A stretch of DNA of 64,000 bases from Lineus longissimus (GCF_910592395.1 NC_088321.1:12834001-12898000), one strand, 5' to 3'; counted from the stretch's first letter, positions 36,401 through 48,050 are shown. A program made the numbers and translations. The notes: generated by a model from the letters alone, not told the origin.

Positions 36401-37229
36401 GATGCCATTGTTTCTGGACCATTCCTTCTTGGTTTACACATTACAGGGTGTTCTTGGATCACCATGTGTCGGGTGAGTTGTGGAATCTCAGCTGGAAAAC
36501 GAAACTCTCTCATTTGAGTTCTGGGATAACAAGAGCTGGCAAAGTTATCTTACCGGCAAGTTCTGGAATAGTTTCAGCCGCCTCGTCTTGGATGGCCTGA
36601 ACAGTCAACAGATCGTGCAGGCATTCCGAGCAAGCTGTCTCATCTACAACAATACAAGCAACATTTGAATTTGAAAATGAAACTATTAGCGAGAATCCAC
36701 ATTTTCCCTGGACCCAGCCACTTGCAAGCCAAAACAAATATGGCGACGGTAGCCCGATTCGGCAATCGATTGGCATGCCTTCATTCATTGATTCAAAATA
36801 ACTCAAAAACATGACCCTCAAAATGACTGAAGTGAAACTATGGTATTTCTTCAGAAGCATAATATATACTATTTAAATGGTTTTAAACCGCATATAATAC
36901 TCTGTTTTGAAGTGTTGGTCACGATTGGTCATGATTGGTAGTGATTTAGTATTACCGATTACATTACATGTTCTTATGTTGTGTACAAAATGCACGACAT
37001 TTTTAGATTTTATGCACAAAAACTTACACACATAGAGCAATATGTGTTTGTGCTCTTTTAGAAGCCGTGAAGTAAGATCCTGACCGGTAATGTGCTGAAT
37101 CGGTGCTAGGGCCTCATGAGCGGGATGAGCTTCTCCATCCCCCGCCAGTACCGGACCGATTACAGGCAGAATTAGCAAGATTGTTGCAAAATAAATGCAG
37201 ACGAAATTCACGAACGTGGTCGTCGCCAT
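33414..37229 (-). CDS. membrane-anchored tandem thioredoxin-like protein (PDI-related)
   Basis: Nine exons on the minus strand: 37229..37028, 36643..36554, 36152..36045, 35547..35400, 34714..34661, 34566..34471, 34007..33882, 33751..33715 and 33518..33414. All have GT-AG borders and matching phases, giving 321 aa. Residues 1-29 are a signal peptide. The first thioredoxin-like domain spans about residues 45-160, with a CxxC redox motif C72-S-E-C75 after a hydrophobic strand (HILLYVY) and a cis-proline context (GHPVLIFF, P119). The second domain spans about 175-270: W-F-V-M-F-Y then SSCDKLLPRWETLA, cis-proline in KCPELILFRQG (P229). It has one active-site cysteine (C188), so it cannot be a standard dithiol oxidoreductase. 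A membrane segment (about 291-313) precedes a short tail ending HVHED. The predicted topology is type I, with the domains in the ER lumen. TMX-like architecture is clear; I could not assign a named ortholog. The exon 4 acceptor was chosen because the nearer AG would give a stop. Confidence 0.9.
34938..35060. mobile_element. foldback MITE with GAATGGGGTA termini (copy 2)
   Basis: This lies in the intron between exons 4 and 5 of the thioredoxin-like gene. The ends TAAGGTAGACTAGAATGGGG and CCCCATTCTCCCTTACA are inverted repeats. The body is the reverse complement of 20819-20930. Confidence 0.8.
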
Positions 37230-37903
37230 CTTGGTTTTTGTATGCCTGTCATTCTTGTCATGTGACCAGACTTTGTTCAAAATGGCTGCGCCCCTGATTT
37301 GCGATTTCTGACGTTTTTTCTTCAAAACTGCGTTTTTCGATCTTTAAAATGAACTAATGACTTTGTTGAAGGTATGCTGATGTTCCTTAGATGTCCATCA
37401 GTTATTGTAATTCTCCCCAGTATACCCGGTAGTGCGTCAAAATAGTGGATTTCCACCATTTCGGCCAAAAAAACGGTCTTACTAAACAGCGTCAACCAGC
37501 GTTCACAAACGTCCACCAGATTTAAAAGCATATTTAAAGTCATCAAAATAAAATCTAATGGTCAGAAACGAAATAAGCAGGACATTTTCCACAATTCCTG
37601 ATCGTTTCGTGACATTATATTAATTTAAATACATCAATCCCGATTGGTCCACATTGGAGGAAGTATAGTATGGACGTCATTTTAGTATGACATCTATCGC
37701 TGGAATAGGCCTTTTCGAACGAGACGAATCAGAGCCAAACGAACTTCTTCAAAAAGGTCAATGATGAACAAAGGATTCTACTTTCGTTGTCTACTTTCAT
37801 GTAGCCTAAATGAGCACATACATCCATGACATAGGAACATTTCCAATGGTTTGTCAAATGCCGAGTTTCATAATTCAAATATATCTTTTTTTAGAACGAA
37901 GAA
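37230..37903. promoter_or_regulatory. bidirectional promoter interval between divergent genes
   Basis: About 670 bp separate the start codon of the thioredoxin-like gene (minus) from the ATG used for the LRR gene (plus). A pyrimidine-rich acceptor (CTTTTTTTAG) directly precedes the LRR exon at 37895. The LRR transcript therefore probably starts in an unseen leader exon inside this interval. No TATA box is evident. The interval is shared promoter sequence by inference only. Confidence 0.45.
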
Positions 37904-39808
37904 ATGAATGTAGATGTAAAGGCGCCAAAACGGTTCTCCTTGGCATATCAGAATGTGACCGAGATACCGGAGAAAGTGATGAAGACGTATGGAGGAACAC
38001 TGGAAGAACTCGATCTCACACACAATAGCTTCTCATATCCTTTGAGTTAACAAAACAGAAAGATAGCAGAGGCTGATCATCCAGAATTCTGGATTAGATC
38101 CGGGGGTCGCATGCGAGTGGAGCCTGGTATGACAATTGCCAAGGGGGATGTACATGAGCTCCAACAGAGAAATTTTTATACATGTATTTGTAATCAGTCA
38201 ACGGGATTTCAGAGCAATAAACAGTATGTGGTTGACTAATTCTTGTTGATGTGTAATGACATTGAACCTCCTTAACCATCTTCAGAGATTTCAGGTTCTT
38301 AATGGATCTACCGTGCCTCACCACATTAATTCTCGATCACAATCACATTGAATCACACGTCAAATTCCCATCATTGCAGAGTCTCCATACATTATGGATG
38401 AACCATAACGACATTGCTAACCTGGGTAGGTATTCACGCTTCGATTCTTTGATTGGAAAAACCAAAATGTGCAATACACCTGGATAAAAAAATCCAAAAA
38501 AATAAACTTTTTTCAGAAATTTTGTGAATAGCAAAATAAAACAAACGGCTGTGTGCCATTCTTGTTTCAGGTGTCATCATCAAGACATTGAGCACATACT
38601 TCCCCAACCTTCGTTATCTTAGCCTGATGAACAATCCTGCGGCTCCGAGTTATTTTAATGGCGGTACACTCATCCAGTACACAGACTACAGGTAGGTGAT
38701 CTATTTGTCCCGAGATGGCATCAAGCTTCTTCTCTATTTGTCCAGGGTTCTCCACTATGCTTTTTGTCCAGGCGCAGCACCCGGGCAGAATCATCTTCCC
38801 CACTTCAGCACCCGGACAAAAAAGTTAGCACCCGGACAGATTCATAGAGTTGGTAATGGTTTTACTGTTATAGCACCCAGACAGATTTTGCTGCCAACCT
38901 GGACAGAACTGAAGTGAATTCTCAATTGTGTCAAAATATGGCGACAGCACCCGGCCCAAAAAAATTGTTGGGGAGAACACTGTTTGTCCCGAGATGGCAT
39001 CAGTCTTCTTTTCTATTTGTTCCGATATGACATCATGCCACTTCTGTATTCATTCCAATATGCCATCAGGCCTCTTCTCTATTCATTCCAAGGCCTCTTC
39101 TCTATTCGTTCCAAGATAGCATCGGGCCTCTTTTCTATTTGTCCCTAGATGGCATCAGACTTCTCTATTCCTGTTTCTTAAATTACTTTCAGGCAGTATC
39201 TGATCAGCCAGCTGCCCAAGCTCGAGGCTTTAGATGACCAACCAATCAGTAAAGATGATCGCCGGGAAGCCGAGCGCATATACGGTAAAGCTGTACCCGC
39301 CGACAAAGAGGTGGTCGAGAAAAAGGTAGGCTTACTCTGGCAAGGCGATTCATCTTTATCATGACAAAATCAGCAGAAAACCAAGACTGAAATACATTGA
39401 ACCAGCAGTGTATTATAGAGGCAGTATTATCTGGCCTAACCCTACACCTGCAGGTCTGCTATTAGCTGCACAGTCCACCTCTTTAGACAATGGGTGATAT
39501 GAATAAAGACGAGCAAATTCTTTTATCTAAAACTACATGTACATTTACACTAAGCCTTTCTGTACAAAATTGAAGTAAAAGCATTTGCTAGACTTTATTC
39601 ATATCAGCCAATATAAACCCAACTTTTGAATATTCATGTAGCATTTGTTGACTTCTTTCTCTTTTTACTCCAGGTTACCGATAGGAAGGCAAGCGTTGCC
39701 AGGGAGAGCAAGACGTCACGGAGACGCTCATCCGCGCTCAATGATGGAGTCTCACTGATTAAACCAAAATCAAGGAAGTCTCGAGCAAAACTTTTCGATG
39801 ATGACTGA
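37904..39808 (+). CDS. leucine-rich repeat protein, LRMDA (C10orf11)-like
   Basis: Five exons on the plus strand: 37904..38045, 38288..38425, 38571..38691, 39193..39325 and 39674..39808, giving 222 aa from the first ATG of the first visible exon. Four leucine-rich repeats are visible: [33 protein letters not shown] and [15 protein letters not shown]. They are followed by the LRR cap-like stretch [19 protein letters not shown] and a lysine/arginine/serine-rich tail ending KLFDDD. Order and spacing ([19 protein letters not shown], then a tyrosine-containing link and the LPxLxxLD cap) match LRMDA as I remember it; the tail differs. LRRs of this kind bind protein partners, and LRMDA has been linked to melanocyte differentiation. 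Exon 1 is preceded by an acceptor, so the true N-terminus may lie in an earlier exon. Its donor (A|GTTAAC) is the weakest junction. Confidence 0.82.
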
Positions 39809-40386
39809 GTTTTGTCGATTGAATCGTACTGTTGCAATACAATTAGTATAAATTATAGTCAATTGAATCACAGTTTTTTGTGATAATCAGAGTCTCCCTT
39901 TAAAGCAGAATAACATAACCTTCTTGATCCTTTAATAACTTTACCTGTACCTCCTGGCTGTTCATGGTGCTATTATTCATAAGTGTAAAAGGGGCCGAGT
40001 GGATTGCGATAGTACCAAAAAGTACAGAGCAAATTTATTGAGACAAAGCAGGAGAGATTTTGACGTTCTCAAAACCCATTTTGCCATTCTTTCTGAAGGA
40101 AATGAGTACTTTTCACCGTTGTTGAGTGGAATATCACAACAATTAATATTGTGCTAAAAACTAGCATATATTCAGATATTTTGGTAGTTTCAATTGTGAC
40201 AAAAAATGTTACTACATGTAGGTCAAGGTTAAGTGATTACATCTTATATTACTTTCTTCATCACATGCAAGTTTCAGGAAAATTGCCCTTTAGGCCACCA
40301 CAATCCAAGGGATTGTTTCTCAACCACTCAGTCCTTTATCATCCAACTATGTAAACAATATTTATTATATATTTGGTGCTAAATTT

Positions 40387-40392
40387 AATAAA
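40387..40392 (+). terminator. candidate polyadenylation signal of the LRR gene
   Basis: A canonical AATAAA lies about 580 bp after the LRR stop codon, followed by a T-rich stretch (TGTAGTCGTTTTAAAAG). No cleavage site can be proven from sequence. Confidence 0.4.
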
Positions 40393-40724
40393 CTGATTGT
40401 AGTCGTTTTAAAAGTATGAATTTGACTCTTAAGTTTTATGGAGAAAATAAGAAAAGTGTTTTCTTCTTGACAATTTTATTCCAAGTCAACACACCAAAAA
40501 TTGTCTTGAGCAGATCAAACGTACACCTAGAAATGGATGGAAACCAAATTCAAGATGGCTGCGATAATTGATGGAAAGAAGGAGGTCAACAGCACCGAGG
40601 CTGACACACAGGTCGAAGGGTGAAAAAGATTAGGTGTTGCTAACAGATACAACAGCTGTAAGAGTAAGTTCCCTGCACTGAAATCGAGAGTGTTCTTTCA
40701 ACTGGTCTGCATCCTGTAATGAAC

Positions 40725-41067
40725 ATTAAAGGGAACTGAAACCGCCAAGCCAGTTCGTATGACCTCGTTTTCATTTCCCGCGTATCGGGTGATCAGAACG
40801 AGGCATGAATGAAACATGGGCCTAGCTGTCAATCATTGAGTGACGTCACTACTATGGAATTTACTACGAAAACTCATGAATGAAAGATCGCATGACTCAC
40901 GTGATTCTCACATGATTCTCAATAATAACAAATTGAACTGCGCATGCTCGGGCACTGGGGGCGGAGCTACAAATCTGAACTCGAATAGGAAGTTGGAAGT
41001 TTGACTTTCTCGGGCGGTGAAAGTCGAAAAGTTGAATAAATCGCTCGACGGTTCCAATTCCCTTTAA
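40725..41067. mobile_element. MITE-like element with TTAAAGGGAACTGAAACCG ends
   Basis: The left end TTAAAGGGAACTGAAACCG and right end CGGTTCCAATTCCCTTTAA are inverted repeats starting with TTAA. The 343-bp body is GC-richer than its surroundings. It contains a CRE-like GTGACGTCAC at 40851-40860 and an E-box CACGTG near 40899. TTAA ends suggest a piggyBac-like target preference, but this is inference. Confidence 0.65.
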
Positions 41068-43048
41068 GGAATCAACAAATAGTTATGTATTAATATTTAA
41101 AAGACATTTATTGATGTTGAATATAAATGCATACATCTAACATGTAGTTTCTCAACTTGTACAGATTTACTGGGATGTCAATATTCTTGAATATTTGCAG
41201 AGGATCAACGCTTGGTTCTCACATCACCCTTGTATTGCAAAGCATTTCCTCTTCTAAATCTAATTTAGAAAAATTTCTAATTTAGAAAAATTTCTAATTT
41301 ATCGTTCCAGACAATTCCACAGGAAAATGTATCTTGAACCCATTGCAATACTTCATAAGAAGCACCTTATCAATTAAAGGACCAATCAGGGCATGAGATG
41401 TGTTGGTTTTAATTCAAAATGGCTTCCAGCAGGACCAAAACACCTCCAAACAGGATAATTGAAAAATTTTTGAACTGCAATATAAACCATGCACTAGAAC
41501 GGGATGTAACTACAGGCCCGCCTAAAATTCAAAAGCCATGTCTGAAACTGCCTGGCAACACTGGCAAAAATCATTATTAGAGACCAGCCTCGGTGTGATA
41601 CTACCAGTGGCGGAGCATTGTGGCAAGCAGGGGTATTATTATTATCCTCCTGGCCAGATAAATCTCATGCCCAAGTTGTCCCTTTAACGACAATTTATAC
41701 CACAAAATTGATATCCAGTCACTACTTCTTTGAATAAGAGCGTCGCCAATTAAACAAAATAATCAAATTGATGTGTTTCCGACACAGGGCACAAGACTTT
41801 CACCACAAACAATAATTCATCCAACCAATTAAAAACCCTAACAAAATTGAGAATTGATAAAGTAATCAGGCCCAAGATACTTTTGTGATCATCTTAATAG
41901 CAAGGCTACAGCTGGCGTACACGCGCGAAAAGGTTAGCAACCTATGTTTAACTCCAGCAGTTAACTAGAAGCAGTATACATCTGGCCTACAACCCCATAT
42001 ATCTTAATGTGCACAGAGCTCGAGGATAGTATGACATAGATTTATCTGTTTCTCCCCATGATTCTGTATAGAAATACATATTGATTTTAAAGTAACATCT
42101 GCTTAGCAGTGTTCTCCACAAGGCTATTTGTCAGGGCGTCCCACCCTACCTCAGAAGCAGCCACTCTACCTTGCTCTAGAACTTGTAAAATGTTTCAACA
42201 GGGCCACCCTACCTTAAACTGCTTGCCACTATACCTTGTGCTGCACACTGGCAAAACTTCCTGATGATCAATGGTACAACATTACCTTGAGAAAACCTTG
42301 TGGAGAACTCTTCTTGGTGCACGACCATCAGCAGATTGGGGTTTATGAATGGATTGTCCGATCAGGTACACCGTGCTGCTAATCGCAGATCTGCATGTAT
42401 AGGCCAGATGAATACTGCTCTAATTGACTGCTGACTCAACTGAGGCGAAGCACAGTATTTGCTTAAATCCGTCTTGATAATCAACGGGACGATATAACTA
42501 GAACGCAACATAGCGAAATGTTTATGGGCAATGAATGAGATCCAATTTTTCTGAAGCATATGCAGCACTTCTTGTGCCAAGATCTTAGTTCTCTCCCCGT
42601 TTTCAATGAATTGAAATAAGCAAACACACAAACTACTACCGGACTGAGAAAAACAGAACAGGCCACGATATTCAACCCCACCAGAATAAATAAGGGACAA
42701 CACATCCAAGAGGAATAAATGATTGCGTTAGATCATTATGTGCCGAGACGAAGCTTAGTGGCGTCTCATTACACATGATTTTGATTTGTCCTCATTTGAC
42801 TGCAGATCCAATCAATGTTCATTCTTATTTAATTAAGAAAGGTGTAGAAAGTGACCCAACATCATTTCCAAAAATGCCACCAAACATTTTTTGAGAATGA
42901 TTTGATGGTTCAACATTTTTGGTGTACTTTTCAGAATTTACGAGATTTTTTTATTGAACACTATAATCAAATTGTTTTAGTCGGAACATGATAAGTCGTG
43001 ACGTTTATTACGAGTACCAGTACCATGTATTTTGAAAATAACTGAAAA
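41068..43048. other. gene-free stretch downstream of SEC11
   Basis: I see no conserved exon. A short tandem repeat of TTTCTAATTTAGAAAAA lies at 41262-41300. A 115-codon open frame on the minus strand near 42362-42709 is unrecognised and lacks splice support. Confidence 0.4.
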
Positions 43049-43059
43049 TTTATTTTATT
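43049..43059 (-). terminator. candidate polyadenylation signals of SEC11
   Basis: On the minus strand two overlapping AATAAA hexamers (GGAATAAAATAAATTTT) lie about 220 bp beyond the SEC11 stop codon. That is the expected distance for a short 3' UTR. Confidence 0.45.
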
Positions 43060-43277
43060 CCTGATGGCTATCAAAAATCTACAGGTGCCAAAATGTATTA
43101 ATGCAATTGCAAGGTAAACCACAATTCAACTTGTGAAAAATAAATTGCCAATGCCAGCCTGTTTTTCGAAACTGATATTAAAGGATAACTTTTTCAACAA
43201 AAGGGCCTAAAATTTACAAAGATATAAGGTACTCCTAGGTGTCCTCACTCCCTCTAGGTGGCCCCTTTCTCCGAATA

Positions 43278-46200
43278 TCATTCGCGATGTATTAGCACGA
43301 ATATCCCAAGGAATGCTAAAACAAAATACTGGAAGAGAGAAAAGACGTGGGTTAGATATGAAGAAATCAACTTGAAAGGTACGCTGTTCGTATTTAATCA
43401 TTGGTCAGGAAAATAGCATGCCCGGATGATCGTATCTTCAGATGATCACCCACTGGGATGATCACTGAGATAATTACCAACTCCGATGATCACCAATCAT
43501 AATTAATTGATCACCAATTCGCCAAGTTTGCGGAATTGATACCGAACTGGAGTTATTGGTTGTCTCACCCAAACCGTGGGGGTTTGAGCTAAAATGTTGA
43601 CCAAAACCGAGGCAAAGCTGAGGCTTTGGCAAACTTTTTTTCGAACTTTTCTTTGGCGCACTCACCTTTAGTTTGGGGTAGTCGTTCATTAGTATAGTCA
43701 CTATTCCCACATACGGCAAAAATCTGAAGTGAAAGAAAAGCTTTCATACAAGGGTCAAGGAGAAAAGGGCAGTCAAACCTCCCTTAGTGAACACCTCTCT
43801 ATCAAGGACACCATCTCTTTTAAGGACAGTTTTGGTACCAAATTGGATGTTTCCAATCAATTTGACCTCTCTCATCAGGACACCTCTCTATTACGAACAG
43901 CACTTGTCAGTCCCGAGAGTGTCCTTAATAGAGAGGTTCTACTGTACTTTGAACTACTGAACAGAATGCTTTATAGTATACTGCTTCTAAACAACTAGGG
44001 GAATAAACTTTTCGTACCAAATGAACAGATAAATCACATGACCAGTTCCAGCCGTTTTTAGTATCCAAAGCAAGTCAAGAGCCAAAATATGTTCACTACC
44101 ATCACTCTACAAGGGCTTTCAAGGAACTAAAATTCCTGGCTCTTCACAGTCCTTCGAATGAGACTCAAAACCGAGGTTCCTTGTACCTGGTATCTATGCC
44201 AGGGCAAGCTAAGACCCCACGAGAAACATGAGTAGCTTGCATGGACTCTATCTCTCTCGCCAAAGTCGGACCACAAGGCCAATAAACCCAATTGGCGCCT
44301 AACCGTAGTGGCACGCAGGATACGCTCATTCCGCCTTGGAGGAGGATTACTCCTAGGAGAATGACCCCTCCAAGTGCAGAGCGAACGCTGAAGAAGAAGA
44401 AGAATCACTCTCCAAGGAAAATGCCCAAAACAGCCTATTTGTGTTTGAAACACTCACCCTTTAGCTCTTCCAACCACATCCTTCTTCTGCAACCAAAGTT
44501 GTCCATGGGCATACAATCCTCGATCATCAACTGAATTATTGTCACCTTTTGTCAAAAATTTCACTGAGCCAGTCTCCCTGGAAGAGAAGAATGCACTCAT
44601 AACCTCATTAGAAATATGTGCATTTACACTACTCACCTGAAGACCGCTTTCGAAGAGATCAATTCCTAATATTTGCTACTGCACATTACACAAACCAGGG
44701 GACTCCTCAATGAAAAAGTTTGTGAAGGCAAAGTCTTAGGAACTCCGATGTGACCCCCCACAAAAAAACACCCTCCACCAGCCTGTGAGTGACGAACACC
44801 CACCTGATGAAAACATTCGAGGCCACACTGTCAGAGTGCCAGCAGGAAGAAAATAGGATGAATCTAAATGGTAGAACTGAGGACAGAGACATACAACTTT
44901 TATGACATCAACAGCAACTTACTTTTCATGGATTTTTAAAACTCTATGAACGATTGGAATTTCTCTTCCCTGAATTTTGAAGACGACAATGTCACCAACA
45001 CGGATGGGCTCCTCTTGGTAGTTGGTGAGGAGGAGGAGGTCGCCACGATAGAAAGCCGGTTCCATGCTACCACTGGAATGTGAGACAATCTCAATCTTCA
45101 ATGACATCAAATTTGCACAGGCATATTGTGAACATATTTTGTATGTTCGTGAGAAGGACGAGATATTGTCAATATGTAATCGTTTACGAGAGTAAACACC
45201 CGGTCCCAGCTTTTGGATTCCGTGCAACTGCGGGCCACTTTAAATGTTATTACACGACCAAACAATACTCTACAATGCCACAGGGTAAAAACATCCATAA
45301 CACCCGACGGTCAATAAAAACTAATGTTAGCCTGTTGAAGGTTCTAGGCTGTGCCCTCCGACGGCGATGTGAAAAGTGTGCTTCAGCTTGCTGTGACATT
45401 GCGCCTTTCGAGTACGAAAAGTTGTCACGGGCATTAAGAAAAACCAGCTCTGCGTAGGTAAGAGAAATACCATTCTGCACCACAACTCTAGGACTCTCAC
45501 TGCCTATGATCACCACCCGTAGCACCATGACTATCAAAGGACTATCCTATTCCTATTGCCTGTGACCACCATTCTTACCTTAGCACCACAACTATAGGAC
45601 TCTCACTGCCTGTGACCACCATCAGCCCTTTCCATATCATGAGAGCGGAGGAGACTATCATAGCAAAGTTTAACACCTGATAGTAGAGCTGGAAGGCAAA
45701 GCATGAAGTTAGGACATGTAACTTTATAGTAACATCATGATGACTAGGTACTGCCACAGAAATGTCTGGTATCACAGACGAGCTTCTATCTTCTGGCAAA
45801 ATATGGATGGGTGATATTGATAAGAACATGGTACCTTGTCTGGGATATCTTGGCCACATTCTCTATGTTGTTTGCAACGAGGCCAAGGAAGGAACCAGAA
45901 AAAACCCGTTTCGTAAATTGTTGAGATAGTCCATCAGTGAAGTGCCTAACATTGACATGTTTGTTTTTAAATACCAATGACGTCCCAGTAACAGACTATT
46001 TCAACAAAGTTTGCTTGGGTGCTGACCAGTAAGTACAGTCGGGAATGCAATATGACAGTTCAGAACCTCTCTCCGGATATGACGATGGTACAGTTTGGAC
46101 TTTGGGCATACAGATATGACCTCCACTAACACATATACTGCGTTGCGCCCTGCAAATTATTCAAAATCAGGTGGATACGACGTTGGAAGTTGAGCGCAAT

Positions 46201-46732
46201 GCAGTACTTTAGTTGAAGGAGATATATGTTAGAGCCTGTCCGATGCACACACCGTTGACCGTACCATCGTCCTCATTAATCCTGTAGACTTGTATTGTAA
46301 TACTAATAGCCCTACTACTTACTAGTAATCGGATACAGTAATGTACACGGGCCAGAAGTTCCAAAGATTTTGTATTTTAGTGCAAATATATCCGTATTTA
46401 GAACGAAACCTGTCTTTGATACGAGAGTATTGTGTAGGGCTACATAGTGTTTAGCCATACAATCAATGACACTGATGCAGTGCATAACTACCATGCATAT
46501 ATGTGCACGAACGTGTGTAAATGTACACCAAAGTACAAAACATATGGACGAAATGATTTCGAGTTCGACATTTCAACTTCGCAAAAACAGCAGAAAACGG
46601 CAAAAAATTACAGAAATTGTATGTGCCACATCTTCTATGGAATACAGTTCATCTACAGATTTCATACTATACCTGGCGTTTATTCATGCGCCGCACATCG
46701 TCAAGAAAACTTAGATTGTCCAGCATTCCCAT
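43278..46732 (-). CDS. SEC11: signal peptidase complex catalytic subunit SEC11
   Basis: Six exons on the minus strand: 46732..46673, 45688..45579, 45072..44923, 44577..44458, 43723..43666 and 43328..43278. All have GT-AG borders and matching phases, giving 182 aa. Human SEC11A has 179, so this is full length. The enzyme is the ER-membrane serine protease that removes signal peptides from secretory proteins. Exon 1 encodes [20 protein letters not shown], the cytosolic N-terminus. Residues about 29-47 form the signal-anchor membrane helix. The catalytic residues, by alignment with human Ser56/His96/Asp122, are Ser59 (in SGSMEP), His99 (in [11 protein letters not shown]) and Asp125 (in [12 protein letters not shown]). 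The C-terminal helix that shapes the substrate pocket is [14 protein letters not shown], followed by [16 protein letters not shown]. Nothing essential is missing. One gene serves both vertebrate paralogs SEC11A and SEC11C. A second in-frame ATG is two codons downstream. Confidence 0.97.
43770..43947. mobile_element. short pogo/Tigger-like non-autonomous element inside SEC11
   Basis: This lies in the intron between SEC11 exons 4 and 5. The termini CAGTCAAACCTCCCTTAGTG and AATAGAGAGGTTCTACTG-TA are family ends. Internal AATTTGACCTCTCTCATCAG and GACACCTCTCTATTACGAAC match 27195-27367. A continuous open frame through it is fortuitous. Confidence 0.8.
44130..44400. repeat. interspersed repeat fragment in a SEC11 intron
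   Basis: GAGACTCAAAACCGAGGTTC, CTTGTACCTGGTA and TGCCAGGGCAAG also occur, reverse complemented and diverged, at about 52238-52300 (TGCCCTGGCA, GAGGTACAAGGGACCACGGC, TTTGAGTCTCAT). The left part therefore belongs to a dispersed family. The right part (CCGTAGTGGCACGCAGGA, CTTGGAGGAGGATTACTCC) is only seen here. Confidence 0.6.
45475..45578 (-). repeat. partial tandem duplication of the end of SEC11 exon 2
   Basis: Read on the minus strand, the end of exon 2 (GTGGTCACAGGCAGTGAGAG, TCCTATAGTTGTGGTG) recurs about 105 bp downstream as ATCATAGGCAGTGAGAGTCC, TAGAGTTGTGGTGCAGAATGG. An intermediate stub, ATGGTGGTCACAGGCAATAG, follows the true donor at once. In the distal copy the AAGGTAAGAATGG junction reads CAGAATGG, so its splice donor is deleted. 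The translated copy would keep GSESP.VVV. Confidence 0.75.
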
Positions 46733-48050
46733 CTTGCCGGTTTTAGTGCTTAGGTGGACTAAGAACGAGATCTCGTCCACCACGAGAGTTTAGCATTCTG
46801 TCTCACTAGCCAGTGCGGTGGATCCCTCCGGGCCACGTACCGGTACTAAAGTTTTAAGCCATTTTCCATTTAAAATGGTACTTTCTACCTCCTCACAACT
46901 CTTTCCGAGACGTAATCTGAAGCCGGGGGTGATTTTTGACGGCGTTTTTCACCACGACGGGTTAAATGGAGCCTCAAAACCACATATTAAGTATGCCAAT
47001 TGGACTGAAATTGGATCATTTTCTTCATTTTAAACACACCTTATTCACAATTCAAGAAGAACTATATTTCAAATAGAAATTACCATTAAACTGGCACAGT
47101 GATCCTAAACTGAACTATGGTCTCACTAACCAGTTAATCTCGGTCGCCACTTTGTAACCCCCCCCCCCCAAAAAAAAACTAGTTCTTCAGACGCCGGCCG
47201 TTTCCATGGTTATTACCTTAATGGCGTGACCTTAGGTCTCATGTTCCTAAAATCATTGATTTCTCGGTCCTCACAGTATGTCAGTGTTGATTCAGCAGTT
47301 GTTTTTTTGGAGTTTCTGAAACCTAGAGCGCTACTCAATAGGCGGCTAACAAGAAACTACGCATTTACTGCTGTTGCCGACGTATGTGTACACTGAACTT
47401 GGGATGTGCGTCGGCCCCGTGTTGAAATGCCGTCCAATGCTAGTTGATGCGTTTTTCGCTGATTTGTGCAAAATTCAACATATCTCAAAAGTTCAATGGT
47501 TGACCCTCGATTTTTTTTGATTTTTGTGTAGCGTAAGCAACTGTCTTTCATGGGAGAATGGTCACTGTAAGAATTATTCAGGAAGAAATGTATGATATTT
47601 GGGGGTTTTCAGGATTGTCCGGCCCAATTGGCAATATTGCCATTTGGGATGGTGAACAGAGCTAGGAGCAAATGCGACGCTTATGATTTATTTAAAGAAA
47701 TCAAATGCCCGATTCAACATCCTGCAGAATCAGGGGAATCGGGCGTTTCCAGTGATATACGACACAAATGGGTTGTCCTCATGCATTCGCTTTGGAAACG
47801 CATTTTAAAATAGATGTTACGTCCTGTAAATGGGGCACGTCATCATCGCGTACATTTGGGAAAAAACTCCCTAACGAGACCTTAGTTTCCATGTACAGAG
47901 GATGATTTGGCGCTTTAATGAGGCCATCTTGTGACCGGTTCACTACCTAGCTTATTTGGCGGTCATACGGTCATACGGTAACCATACGTACAAGCCACAG
48001 TGCGAGATTTGGCCTAGTTCAACGTGTGGCAATTCATATGGTTCGCTTCA
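46733..48050. other. upstream of SEC11; interspersed repeat and homopolymers
   Basis: About 46840-47030 is a repeat copy distantly similar to 51480-51640 (shared GATTTTTGAC, ACGACGGGTTAAATGGA, CTGAAATTGGATCATT words). A C10-A8 run lies at 47159-47177. I recognise no further gene. The SEC11 promoter must lie just above 46733, and no TATA box is obvious. Confidence 0.45.

Noticed and set aside
36510-36860. 116-codon minus-strand frame as an independent gene
   Set aside because: Only its C-terminal part (DETACSEC...) is coding, as exon 2 of the thioredoxin-like gene. The upstream part is intron.
43729-43998. 89-codon plus-strand frame
   Set aside because: It lies in a SEC11 intron and is mostly the pogo-like element read through.
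45080-45457. 125-codon plus-strand frame
   Set aside because: It lies antisense to SEC11, across exon 3 and its preceding intron. The opposite strand has clear family matches and splice sites.
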